A stretch of 64,000 nucleotides of DNA from positions 2,877,501 to 2,941,500 of the forward strand of contig CALZFC010000040.1 in assembly GCA_945643635.1 (NCBI GenBank), written 5' to 3'. A model generated the notes under the pieces. It did not search any database. It had not been told where the DNA came from and saw only the letters and a list, made by a program, of their open reading frames with translations. The translations under genes and the position numbers were made by a program. This document shows, piece after piece, positions 36,801 through 47,616 of the stretch. The first letter of the stretch is position 1. Every line of letters begins with the position of its first letter. The stretch comes from Allodiplogaster sudhausi (taxonomy: Eukaryota; Nematoda; Chromadorea; Rhabditida; Diplogasteridae).

Positions 36801-39800
36801 CCGGCGACGCTCGTGTCTGTCTCTAACCTCATCGTCCGTCTCCCGGGAATAGTCCCAGGGAGGGGGGGGAGGACGAAGAGGTGGAGGGGGGGATTTCATC
36901 AGAAGGAGTCATAACAACATCATCATGGGCAAGAGCAACATTAGACGAGGCATTAGTGGCAGCAGGAATAGGCTTTGGGGGCACGACAGTAAGTGGTGAG
37001 TTATATGAATCGACTTTGTCCGTGAGGACAAGAATGGAAGCAGAAAGATCGCTGATTGTCAGATCCTTGGTGGCTGCGTTGGACTCGAGAGTGGAGACGG
37101 AGGAGGAGAGAGAGGCGATGGTGGACTTGAGCGCGGACAGTTCTTCTACGAGGAAGTCGAGGACGTCGTCCACTTCCAAGGTGGCGGAGGGGGTGCCGCC
37201 GTCATCCGCTCCGGCGCGCTTCCTTCTCTGCCTTCTGCTCTGGAGAAAGGAGGAGACAGCAGAGAGATCAAGGGGTTCAGTCATGAATGATGACTCAACC
37301 AAGAAGGGGCCAGTAGATCAAATTCGGTATTGCCCTTGGCCCAAGGGGAAGAGCTACGGCCGGGCAGGAAAAAGATGTCTGCGGAAGATGGAGGTGAAGC
37401 TGTTTTTGTGCCTGTTGAAGTGGGTTAGGCCCCCCAGGCACGAGGGGCGTCGCGAAAGGAAGTCGGGCCGGCTCTTGAGAGGAGCAAAGCGCGGACCGAC
37501 CGCTCTGAAGATCGCAAAAGGGTTTGCACGCGCGCGGCTTCGAACCTGCGACCCATGACATTCGACGGGCACAACCAATGGACCAAAATTCCATAAAAAA
37601 TTCATTTCTGGAAAATGCCAAAACCAATCTTAAAGAATGACCTATCAATCGATAGCTATTTTTGCGCTCTATCGAAATAAATATATCCGCCAAAAAGTGT
37701 AAATTGACGGTAAATATTCGAACCCAAAAAAGTAGATCCAACAAGCTATTCATCATAAAGTGATGTATTAGAAAGTTGTTCGTCTGAGCGATAGCTATAG
37801 AATGGCATATAACATGTGGTGATATGTTCAATCAGCGAGAAGTAACGGCTGCGGAAATGGCTTCCCAGAAAATTGACTTTTCAAAGATCCATAGGGCACT
37901 TTTCCGGCACTGGTATTAATGTACAGGACATGTTGTATCACCCACTATTTTCTGTTCAGATGGATTACCGGAAAAGTGCCCTATGGATCTTTGAAAACTC
38001 AATTTTCTGGGAAGCCATTTCCGCAGCCGTTATTTCTCGCTGATTGAACATATCACCACATGTTATATGCCATTCTATAGCTATCGCTCAGACGAACAAC
38101 TTTCCCATACATCACTTTATGATGAATAGCTTGTTGGATCTACTTTTTTGGGTTCGAATATTTACCGTCAATTTACACTTTTTGGCGGATATATTTATTT
38201 CGATAGAGCGCAAAAACAGCTATCGATTGATAGGTCATTCTTTAAGATTGGTTTTGGCATTTTCCAGAAATGAATTTTTTATGGAATTTTGGTCCATTGG
38301 TTGTGCACGTCGAATGTCATGGGTCGCAGGTTCGAAGCCGCGCGCGTGCAAACCCTTTTGCGGGCTTTTACCACGTGAAATCTGCAAAACAAACATCGAT
38401 TCTGACCTTAGTGTGCTTCGTGGAGCAGAATGATGTATAGTATAAGTAGGAATCATGTAGATTGAACAAAACTTGCAAAACGAGGATCTGTCAGTTTTGG
38501 CGCGACGGCCATAGGAAAATCAATACTGCCATTCGTATGGACCTTGTATTCTTATATAAATGATGTATGTTGTAGAGAATTTTGTCGCGTATTGTTCAGT
38601 ACTATCCGCATTCTGTTTTCGCTGAAAACATTGAAAATACAGCGATTCATATAGTTTTAGGTCATTTTCTGACTATGGCAGAAAAATCGAAAAATGCATT
38701 TTTTTCATAGAAAAATGTTTTTATGAAATTTTGTTGGAAAGCTTTTATGATAAGAAAAACGTGCTGAATTGTATGAAGTAGTTTATTTTATGTCATAACA
38801 AGAATTTAACTTAGTTTTCACGCATTCCTTGAATCCTACATATCCGAGTTGCCCCCATTTGAGATTATTTGTAACTCCTTTAGGGTAGGACACACTAAAC
38901 GAAAAGAATATATGTTATACAGTTTTTAATGCTCTACATTTTGAGATATAAAACCCAGGACTAAATGAGTATAAGGTATTCAACGGTGAAATTGAAATAT
39001 TTAAAATAATTTTTCGACATGAGAATAAAATATTTGACCAAATACATCAATAGAGTTTTTGATTAGAATTCAACCGGGATGCCAATAAAAAAAAAGTAAA
39101 TGGAAAAATGTTGATTTTGAAGCGAGATACATCAAATCACATATTATCCATACTTTTAACTGTTAACGCATGTATATTTTTTGAAAAAAAATTTTTGACA
39201 TTTAATCTTGTTACTGGGGCCCAGTGCCATGTCCGACAAAGTTTTCGCTCTCGAAATCCAACATCTGGATCTGGGGCAGGCCCTACTGGAGGCATACGGA
39301 GAGGCTCTCTTAACTCTCCAAAACGGAACCTTCCACCACCAGTGGTGCTTGATTTGTGTGAACTTCGCAACTCGAAAGTGGCCATACTTGTCAGGGTGCT
39401 GCCAGTTGAAACATTTCGTCTCTTCCGCCCTAGACTATTTTTAATTAGCAGGATAAATGCATAATTCATTTCATGACACATTGGTGTGTCATTAGGAAAT
39501 ATAGGCAGTCAACGAAACAAACTTAATAATTATGCTAATACAAAAAAGATGTAAACACATACTTTTCTTTTGTTATCTTCTCAGGACAATCGCGAGGATC
39601 CTGCCCGGGGAACACGTGGGGGAACAGCTGCATGTTGTAGGGATAGAAGATCTGGATCACCTGCAACGCAAATTTCCACTCCAAAATATTCTGTTCTGTT
39701 GTTCACTTTGGCTATCGCATCAAAACAGTGGTACCGTACCCTGGCGAAGGAGATGTTACGGACGACATGATTGATGGCCTCGATGTGGATGTCATGGGAG

Positions 39801-41599
39801 AAGACAAGGAGAGTCTCTTCGATGCCGCGTGCTCTTGACAGTGTTTCCACCAAGTAGCGGAGGTATTCAAGACGAGAGTGGACCTGCAGAGGGCAGAACT
39901 CACTCAGTCTATTAATGAGCAAGGGCTTAGGGCATATTCATGGCTTAAAAGAAGTCACGGCATGTTCAAATGGTACAGTGAAGAGTAGGGAGGAGGGTGT
40001 CGTGTCAGGCATACTAAAATAGAGAGAGTGGGATGAGGATTGTGCTGCCCCAACACCAAAAGGAGCAAAGCGCAGAGAGAGGGAGCGAGATGAAGATCAA
40101 TTGTAATCTAGGTTAATATACGTTAAAAAAAGTTAAGCTCTCTGCACTGCATAGTGGACACCAAATAGAAAAATTATCGAGTAGCAATAGAACAAGGGTG
40201 TGAGATTGTACTGTAGAGGTAGGAAGAGATATGTACCAAGTAGACACACGAATGGAAAAAAAACTATTGCAACGATCTAGAAGCTTCCACAAACGGACAT
40301 GAAAGCTGCGCACCGATAAACGACCAATTGAATTAGAAACATATAAAAGAACGTGAGCCAGTACTCACAAGTAATAGAGATGGGATCAAGAATAGTTTAG
40401 TAAATCGAGCTTCATATCAAGGCAGAGCGAAGAACGATAATGGTCTAGAAATGGCAGAGCAGCGATAAAGAAATGGAGTAAAGATACGGTCACATTCTTT
40501 AGCTTGAGAATTGTTGCGGCGATGAGACATCCCGAATAGATTACAGCAAGAGAAACTGGAGAGCAGAAAGAGAGTTTCTGAACCTTGGCGGGCAAAATAC
40601 AACAATTGGCAAAAGAGAGCAAGGCCTTCAGAAAATAAGTCGAGATATATTTGAACATGTTGTGACGTCTTTTAAAGGATGAATAAATAAATAAATGTAG
40701 AATGCAGAAGACTGACTTGAATGACAATGACAGTCTTGGCTGTCTCAATGGGGCCGAATCGGTCAGTATTGAGGGTGGCGAAGTGTTCGTTGAGAAAGAC
40801 AACGGAGTCGACAATGTGGCGGCCGGTGATGTTGCCCCCTCCACTGGCTCTTCTCTCAGATCGGCCCTCTCCATTCCACTTCGCATCTTCAAACAATAGA
40901 AGGATTACTATAGGCAATTCCATTACAATGGTCTCTGACTGGCAACTTGGCGTAGTTGAGTGGCCCAGGAGTCGAGGTCGCCAGTCACGGAAGCTGAGCT
41001 GTCATTCCGCAGCAGGGCTAAGAACATCGACAGTCTCTTCAGTTCTTTCCCAAGTCCCAGTACAAAAGATGAACATGGTGAACATTTTAGAAAGGGAGAA
41101 GTAACAAACCTGACACAGCGATTCGATTATCCGGCATATCCACTGCCCCGCTGGATGGCTTGGCTATCTAAACAGCTGTTTTTTTTTCTAACATGAACAC
41201 GTAACCAAACTTCATGATATTTCAGCCAGGCATGCATATAAAAGTGGCAAAAAAGCAGAAGCAAAAAAAATTTTTTTTGCTAGATTAAAAGAAGTGACCT
41301 GTCCGATGCTTTCGACCTCATCGAACGATTTGTGCCTTGCCGCCATGACAATGGCATCCACATCAGAATCATCCAAGTCCACTTGTGGTCGTTGCAGGAA
41401 CAGAAACACGAGGCATACCTGTACGTTTACGGAATAAGTTAATGCAATGACATAATAACGGAAAAATATAAAGATTATAAAAGAATGAAAGAAAGGAATG
41501 GTAACTAAGCAATCATAGTAAAGATATCTAAAAGAAACTTGCCATGCAGACGACTATGACTAAATTAAAGACGCGGGATATCCGCCGATGCATGAGCAT
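30830..41599 (-). CDS. MGAT2: Alpha-1,6-mannosyl-glycoprotein 2-beta-N-acetylglucosaminyltransferase (GnT-II)
   Basis: Golgi type II membrane glycosyltransferase (GT16) adding GlcNAc to the alpha-1,6 mannose arm during complex N-glycan synthesis. Exons: 41599-41543, 41418-41299, 41167-41110, 41044-40940, 40886-40717, 39883-39740, 39660-39563, 39429-39330, 32111-31981, 31827-31659, 31581-31486, 31308-31171, 31093-30830; 549 residues, all phases consistent, with an in-frame TGA upstream of the start. Short cytoplasmic tail and membrane anchor across exons 1-2. Family landmarks in order: VIVIQVHSRLEYLRYL, VFSHDIH, VFPGQDPRDCP, TQIKHHWWWK, LLLEEDHYVSPDFLHV (donor/metal site), SKHNMGMALR, WDDYNWDW, HVGDCGVH, KENGGWGDRRDHELC. 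Introns 1 and 10 use GC donors (GCAAGT, GCACGG). Intron 8 is 7.2 kb and holds the palindrome and retrotransposon. After DHELC the frame runs about 60 residues of Pro/Gly/Ala-rich sequence, unlike the short usual end. Confidence 0.93.
33315..36110 (-). pseudogene. Non-LTR retrotransposon ORF2 (endonuclease and reverse transcriptase), frameshifted
   Basis: Apurinic-type endonuclease domain at about 36030-35300: ARSIVNKTHEL, IVETWLTSS, LVYRAPACPS, LLGDFNYPDILW, FNSDHSAIE. Reverse transcriptase follows: YRPISITSLFSRLFERML, QQYGFRPKRSIDFQ, DHARAFDRVSHPKLIHKL, GIPQGIVLGPLLF, and the catalytic SCFADDLKIF near 34100. C-terminal region 33728-33315 includes LERIQNYFTRFIYRR and ends SSPSSL and stop. Frame changes near 35085, 34570-34620 and 33740-33850 break the polyprotein. 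The motif set matches the CR1/Jockey group; a finer clade is not claimed. Confidence 0.88.
36363..37302 (-). pseudogene. Non-LTR retrotransposon ORF1 (coiled coil plus RRM-like), frameshifted
   Basis: RNA-binding ORF1 protein of the element. The N-terminal part (37302 to about 36850) starts MTEPLDLSAVSSFLQSRR and has a heptad-like segment (LVEELSALKSTIASLSSSVS...). The frame then shifts near 36850-36900 within a poly-purine/pyrimidine stretch. The second part (to about 36530) has an RRM-like block beginning RRALVVYGLPV and containing FNSVVGLLDTLGVP, followed by Pro/Ser-rich sequence. A run of about 13 G at 36485-36496 lies in a further likely slip site. Confidence 0.65.
38282..38355 (+). other. 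tRNA-like module in palindrome right arm (A and B boxes)
   Basis: TGGTCCATTGG at 38290-38300 fits a Pol III A box, and GGTTCGAAGCC at 38329-38339 fits a B box, spaced as in a tRNA. A mirror copy lies in the left arm at about 37535-37592. It cannot fold as an intact tRNA (no good acceptor stem) and is read as a tRNA-derived relic or internal Pol III promoter. Confidence 0.5.
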
Positions 41600-43253
41600 C
41601 GTCAGCTGGGGTCAAGAAAGGTCCCGCCACGATCTGCAGGAAAGGAGTTGCAGTTCACTGGTCAAAACACGCTGGCTCGCATCAGTCATTACTTTGCACG
41701 TTTGCACGGTTTGGTGTTCTTCTCTCTTATTATAACCCTTCTCTCACTTTAAATGTATTTTCGGAATTATAAGTCGCACCTGAGAGGGCAGGCGGATGAA
41801 ATCGTAAGAATCCGGTGCCTGGCCACTCGATAATCAGTCTTGAGAAGGCGAGAAGAGCCACGCGTACAGAATCTTCTCTCGCCAGGTACTGCAAGTTGAA
41901 CTAAGCAGTGAATAGATCAAGCACGGATGGGCAAGAAGCGAAAGAACGAAACTATGAATGAGAAACGGGTGTCCATCTCGTAGGGCAAGCAGGTTGGAGG
42001 AGAAAAAGAATGGAAACATGTTCATGAGCAGCTTGAGGATGGAGTATGCGGACGGGAGAGAACAGAGGGATACAGAGCAATACGAGGACACACACTGACG
42101 GCAGAGAGAGAGAATACAATGCCAGAGTCAATCCCGGCGGATGGACGGATACATGGAATGTCCAGCGAGTGTCCAACAGAAATGACGTTTCGAGTTCGAG
42201 CAGCCTTGCTAACTCCTTTACGAAAGGAAAAATAAACTTTCCCTTTACTCGAAGAAATGAAATGTGCAGCTGGCATAAGGGAGTATGGGGAGTGCAGAGC
42301 TCGTAGAACAAACATCCCAGTTATGGGTCCTTGTCTTTGATTCTAAGCGAAATCTGTTTGCTTACGAAAAAATAGCAAATAATTGCACCTTTCAAAGGCA
42401 AAGAACTTACATGAATAAATACTATAAATACACAATACACAGCAGAAGCAAATAGCAGGAGGAAGGAATGAGAAGAAGAAAAGTAAAACCTGTTGTTACC
42501 ACAGGCGCGGCATGCCGTTTACCACCATTTGACATCTTGAGTTTGCTCAAATACGAAGACAGCCTTTGGCACAAACCCAGCAGGATAAACATTTGCGCCA
42601 CACAATGAAATAACTGAGAAAGAAGCAGACGGCGTCACGATAAAGAAGAGATAGGGGCGAGCAATGAATTCAAAACAGTACTGACAGCTGATAACTCAAA
42701 ATTGACGCAAAAAAAGAACTCTTAGCATTTAATGGTTGTAGCATAAGACAAACTGCTTTGAAATAACAATGACCCCAGAAACTAGGGATTGGTGTGGAGA
42801 AACCTCTTTTTTTTTTTAGGTTGAGAGCTAAAGCTTAGTTACTCATTCCGAACGACTTCGCAGTTACAAATAATACCGCGGCAAGCACAATTCGCAATTT
42901 TTGAAGGATTGGTACAGCAATTAGAGAACCAACTTAGCATTGTATTATTCTTCAAATTGCGCTTGAACATAGATGCAACTAAAACTAGCATTTGCTTGTG
43001 CTGGAATCAGCTCGAAAGTCTTCCATCGAACAGCTCTGCTCTGAACCATAATCCGCCCAAGATTCGGAAGAGACAGATCATAAACGGTCCCAGTTTGTAC
43101 TCAAATTGGAGTGCGAGAGACAGCCGACTTTCGGGAAAGTAGAATTTGAGTCCCCGCCTCGCCATAGGAACTAGCCAAATTTGTCATGGGAGATAGGCAT
43201 ACAGAAAGTGGCTTAGAAGATGCAGACTGAAGGGAGAGAGGGTTTTGTAATGG

Positions 43254-43285
<32 letters not shown>

Positions 43286-44198
43286 AGAGAGAAAAATTCT
43301 TGAAAGAAGCAAGCTAGAACAAAAGCAGATAAAAAAGGATGTTGAAAAAACATATTTTCTTCCAAAACAGGAGAATACGGGACAACGACCAGCTGCTTTG
43401 AGTGAATGATCACAAATGAACGATTACTCTAAGCAGATGGTGAGAAGTGGAATGGAGGAAGAGGAAAGACAAAGGGATTGGGGGGAGCGGTTGGCGATCC
43501 ACTGGCAACCCTTTCTTCTTAAATTCACTGGGCTAATATCAGAGAGAGGCGAACATCGTTTACATCATTTGGAATGATGAATCAGAGATGGGCTGCTCCA
43601 CCGCAGAAGCAGCAATAAACAGAGAAAAGATCGAACTCAGAGCAAGATTCGTGCATAATAGAAACTCGCGCGTTTGCGCTTTTGCATAACTGATAACTCT
43701 CGTGGTCAGATTACATAAGTACCTTTCGCGTGATGCATTGCCTTGGTGGAATTACCATTTCTCTGTTTGGAAAAGTGAAAAGAACCATCGAACTCCGACA
43801 TAGAAGAAGGCCATTTAAAGAAGAAAGAAGCATCTGCAGTTATGCGGAGAATGTCCAAGAACGCAAGGTTTTAGCAGCCATCAGACTGCCCTTTTTCTGT
43901 TCCGCTCTCATGCAATTCTCTATGAATGTCTTGATGGAATGCATAGCAGCTTGGAGAGAGAATGACAATGGCACTGGCGCATTTTCCCTCTTTTCAATCC
44001 AAACATTCCATATACCTCGTGCTGGTGCTACTAAGCTCTTAAATATTTTTCCACCTAGTGTTCTAGGCATGAAATTATGCATTGCATATCTCTGCCGTCT
44101 TCTTCCCTGTTTTCCACCCAAGACAACTCTCGCACTGCATTTCTCTCCTTCGCCCTCCGTCCGTTTGGCTCTCTCTAGTGCTCTCCTTCACTCAATCT

Positions 44199-44247
<49 letters not shown>

Positions 44248-44440
44248 GATGTGTGAATATCGAATACAACTGCATTCATCAGACGGAAAGAGTGACGTGT
44301 TAGAAATAACAGAAGTCAGTGCTGAGAGTCATGGAGAGTCAGATTAAGAGAGATAGAGAAAGAAAGAAGTGTAGAAAGAGCGAGAAAGAGAGAGAGAGAA
44401 GGAAAGAGAAAGAACGGGAGAAAGAGAGTAAGCAAGATAG

Positions 44441-44477
<37 letters not shown>

Positions 44478-45238
44478 GGCTAAGCCAGAAGGCAATCTTC
44501 TTGGCTTCCTTCGAAGGCTTCAAAAGGACCTCACTTTATGGCCACCCGGAACGACGAGGTAATTCGACCCAGAACAACGGTTTGCAAACATCAAGCGGAG
44601 GGGGTGAGAGAAAAGGCAAGGAGAATCTGTGTGGAGGAGTACGAAATGAAAAGGAGGACTCGAAAAGCAAAATTAACATAAATAATTTGCGTGCTACTGT
44701 GAATTGAGTTTTATCCTCTCCCGTACTAAATGCCTTTGTCGACTTGTGTTTAAAACTATCATACCAGGAATGAACAACAAATCACGGTAAATTTACATAA
44801 ATCCAAAGAAACGTCTTCAACATTGCATCGAAACTTGAACACAATTTTTTCCGCTTTTAATCTTTCAGTCTGGAACGGAATTGGCAATGCGGGGAGAAAT
44901 CGAGAAAGAATGGTCAGGGAGAAAAGGAAATGGAAGCGAAAACGGACGAAGAGAAACGAAGAAATAGAGGGAAGCAGTTGAAGAGTTCACATTTGAAAAG
45001 TTTCCCTTCTGTAGAAGCGACGTTGACAATTCGGACGGATGATATTTGAGAAGATGCCTTGGAAGAATACAAAGAGGGGGAGGATTTACTGGAAAGGAGA
45101 GAGGCTTCTCCCCTCACAAGTTAGGCAGCATATGAAGTGTGCCTAGAAGTCATTGAATGCATCCTGGAAGTCTGTCGCATACTCCCATCAATGTGTGCAT
45201 GCATAGAATATGTAGAATGTTTAATTGTACAATCAATG
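41600..45238. other. Region without a recognised gene
   Basis: MGAT2 5' flank followed by repeat-poor sequence, (GA)n at 43255-43290, (CT)n at 44205-44246 and GA-rich sequence at 44340-44475. The longest open frame (43730-44347) is partly the translation of the CT tract and has no motif, so it is not called as a gene. Confidence 0.5.
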
Positions 45239-47400
45239 GTGGCTAATTTAATGGGACCGTGTCAGAATAGCAACGACCATTATAGCCATACGTGTTAAAA
45301 TGGACATTTGAGAAACGTACTTATAGCAATGGGCAATTGAGCAACCGAGCCGAATCGCAACGGAAGGGAGGCCATTTGAGCAGCAAGTCAAAAGAGCAAC
45401 AGGGAAATAGAGAAAAGGTGACAAACGAGCAATCAGGAAACAGAGCAACGCGACAAATGAGCAACCGGTCAACATTTGTGGTAGGGGGGCCTATGAGACC
45501 TCACGGGTCCCGACCGCGACATTTGAGCAACGGGACAATTGAGCAACGGGCTAAATCTTCTTCCCTGGTATAGGGGTCGATGAGACCCAATGGGTCTCGA
45601 CTGCGACATTTGAGCAACGGGACAATTGAGCAACGACATTTGAGCAACGGGCTGAAACTTTTTCTCTGGTATAGGGGAAGGGGGTCTATGAGACTCAATG
45701 GGTCCCGACTGCGACATTTGAGCAACGAGACATTTGAGCAACGACATTTGAGCAACGGGCTGAAACTCTTTCTCGGGTATATTGGGTGGGGCTATGGGAC
45801 CCATTGGGTCCTGACTGCGACATTTGAGCAACGGGACAATTGAGTAACGGGCATAATCCTTTTCGCTGGTATACAGGGGGCCTATGAGGCCCAATTGGTC
45901 CTGTTGCCTTCACCTGAGACAATTGAGCAATGGGCTATTTATACATATAATTGAGTATTCGTTTTGTCTGGTATTAGGGGGATTTTGCAGTTTGCAGCGA
46001 AAATTTTGCAATGGGATATATGTATGTATGTGTATGTATCTTACGATTAGCAATACGGTTGTTATGTGTGACACTCGTGTAGTTATAGGCAGTACTTGCA
46101 GTTAATAGAGTCAATCTGGGAGACTCGAACACGGGGGTGCAGGGAGCAAAATTATTTTCTAATCAACTTTATTCACAGGGTTTGTGTGGCATCCTAAGGC
46201 CTTCTCAAAAACATTTTTCCAAAAATTATTTTTCTGCCATCCACAGTAGGCGGCGACATACCGAAAATATTCAATGACCATAAGATTTTATTTGTTGAGG
46301 AAGCTAAATTATGAACAGTTACATCGATTGTTAATTATAAAGCGCATAAGAAAGGTAACTATGACTTTCTTTCAAAAAATTATTGGGCCCCTTTCTGCTT
46401 TTCGATCGTTGCAATCAAAAAAAATTTCAAACATGACGGATTAGGCCTTGGAAACTACAAAAAAACTAGAAGACTTGATTTGTATAAACTCAAAATTTTC
46501 AATCATAGTAGGAGTCACAAATTATTAATTGCTTTAATTTTTAATATTGAAACTTTCTAAAGTGATCTGACTTTAGCACCAGCTATGATGGAAAGGTCCC
46601 AGTAGGCCCGCAAATTGGGTCCCTGATTAGTTATTTGGAATGACGGAAGGGTCCAAACTAAGAATAAGCTACTTTTTCATAAGGCATCTAATCGCTACGA
46701 GCAGTCCTGTGACTAGACTTTGAGTGTGAGTATCTCGCATAAGAACCATATTGCTAATTGTAAGATATGTACATATATCCCATTGCAAGCAACATTATGT
46801 CTTCTTATCCCCCTAATAAAAGACAAAATGAATACTCAATTATATGTATATAGCCCATTGCTCAATTGTCTCAGGTGAAGGCAACAGGACCAATTGGGTC
46901 TCATAGGCCCCCTGTATACCAGCGAAAAGGATTATGCCCGTTGCTCAATTGTCCCGTTGCTCAAATGTCGCAGTCGGGACCCATTGAGTCTCATAGACCC
47001 CCCTTCCCCTATACCAGAGAAAAAGTTTCAGCCCGTTGCTCAAATGTCGTTGCTCAATTGTCCCGTTGCTCAAATGTCGCAGTCGAGACCCATTGGGTCT
47101 CATCGACCCCTAAACCAGGGAAGAAGATCTAGCCCGTTGCTCAATTGTCCCGTTGCTCAAATGTCGCGGTCGGGACCCGTGAGGTCTCATGGGCCCCCCT
47201 ACCACAAATGTTGACCGGTTGCTCATTTGTCGCGTTGCTCTGTTTCCTGATTGCTCGTTTGTCACCTTTGCTCTATTTCCCTGTCGCTATTTTGACTTGC
47301 TGCTCAAATGGCCACCCTTCCGTTGCGATTCGGCTCCGTTGCTCAATTGTCCGTTGTGCGAATGTCGTTGCTATTCTGACACGGTCCCAATTTAATATTA
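45239..47400. mobile_element. Foldback element with minisatellite arms and 8-bp target duplication
   Basis: Inverted arms of about 650-800 bp begin GGGACCGTGTCAGAATAGCA (left, from 45254) and end with the reverse complement at about 47391. AATTTAAT occurs immediately outside both ends, a clean 8-bp target-site duplication. The arms consist largely of 15-bp units, ACATTTGAGCAACGG and ACAATTGAGCAACGG, within larger units of 100-130 bp carrying GTATAGGGG and CCCAATGGGTC-like segments. The central loop (about 46045-46755) is unrelated AT-rich sequence without a transposase. An 8-bp duplication fits hAT, P or Merlin-type mobilisation in trans. The arms give misleading open frames on both strands. 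Confidence 0.8.
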
Positions 47401-47616
47401 TTATTCACTCTAAAAGAGTTGTGTACAATTTCAGAGGAATGTATAAAGAAAAAGGCATCACCGCCCAAAATTTATATCTTTATGTACCAAAACTAGAAAT
47501 GCTGATTTGTAGGAGTAAACCAACGATGAGAAGTCGTGATAATTTAACAAGAGTAAAAAGATTCTAACATGAAGAAAACCTTCTTCAATCGATAAATTGA
47601 GAAGAAACAAATTCTA

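Larger units (their letters stand above)
33150..37508 (-). mobile_element. CR1/Jockey-group non-LTR retrotransposon, near full length
   Basis: Inserted in the left palindrome arm: the arm reads GTGGTAAAAG up to 33149 and resumes CGCAAAAGGG at about 37509, where the uninterrupted right arm has these joined. The minus-strand 3' end finishes in short tandem CAAT units (AAATCAAATCAATCAAT), a tail type common in CR1-like elements. It carries ORF1 and ORF2 in the usual order with a GC-rich 5' leader at 37303-37508. Several frameshifts show it is decaying but relatively young. Confidence 0.85.
32186..39314. mobile_element. Giant palindromic (foldback) element, TTAA-flanked, in MGAT2 intron 8
   Basis: Long inverted repeat centred near 37937. 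The inner arms, about 37510-37910 and 37965-38365, are near-identical reverse complements around a loop of about 55 bp. The outer arms are 32395-33149 and 38366-39118, also near-identical. The left arm is split by a retrotransposon at 33150-37508; without it the arms are about 1.15 kb each. Outside these, shorter matching ends continue to TTAA on both sides: TTAAGAGAGCCTCTC at about 32185 and its complement ending at about 39314. TTAA target sites are typical of piggyBac and Kolobok elements, but no transposase is present. The inner arms are related to the 56-64 kb tandem units. The right TTAA lies only some 15 bp inside the intron from the exon-8 donor. Confidence 0.75.

Noticed and set aside
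36161..37558. Plus-strand open frames over the retrotransposon
   Set aside because: Antisense shadows of ORF1/ORF2; the minus-strand frames carry the endonuclease and reverse transcriptase motifs.
38282..38355. A functional tRNA gene
   Set aside because: A and B boxes are present but no acceptor stem or convincing anticodon arm; copies recur throughout a repeat family.
37295..38433. Matching open frames of 129-178 codons facing each other (MNISPHVICHSIA...)
   Set aside because: They are the two palindrome arms read in mirror image and include the tRNA-like segment; no protein family and expected from the inverted repeat.
32186..39314. Reading the palindrome as an inverted gene duplication of MGAT2 exons
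   Set aside because: Arms contain no MGAT2 coding sequence; exon 8 and exon 9 lie outside them and are single-copy in the window.
41952..42315. Minus-strand frame of 119 codons with hydrophobic stretches
   Set aside because: No splice context, no homology recognised and plus-strand frame equally open; judged to be chance.
43730..44347. 205-codon open frame on the plus strand
   Set aside because: No recognisable domain, part of it is the CT tract, and there is no splice context; likely chance.
45254..47391. Regular spaced repeats resembling a CRISPR array
   Set aside because: The genome is animal, repeats are contiguous 15-mers without unique spacers of constant length, and the arms are inverted copies.
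45292..47567. Tandem open frames reading LSNGTIEQ and PVAQMSQSGP repeatedly
   Set aside because: They arise from the 15-bp tandem units in the arms of the foldback element on both strands; not genes.
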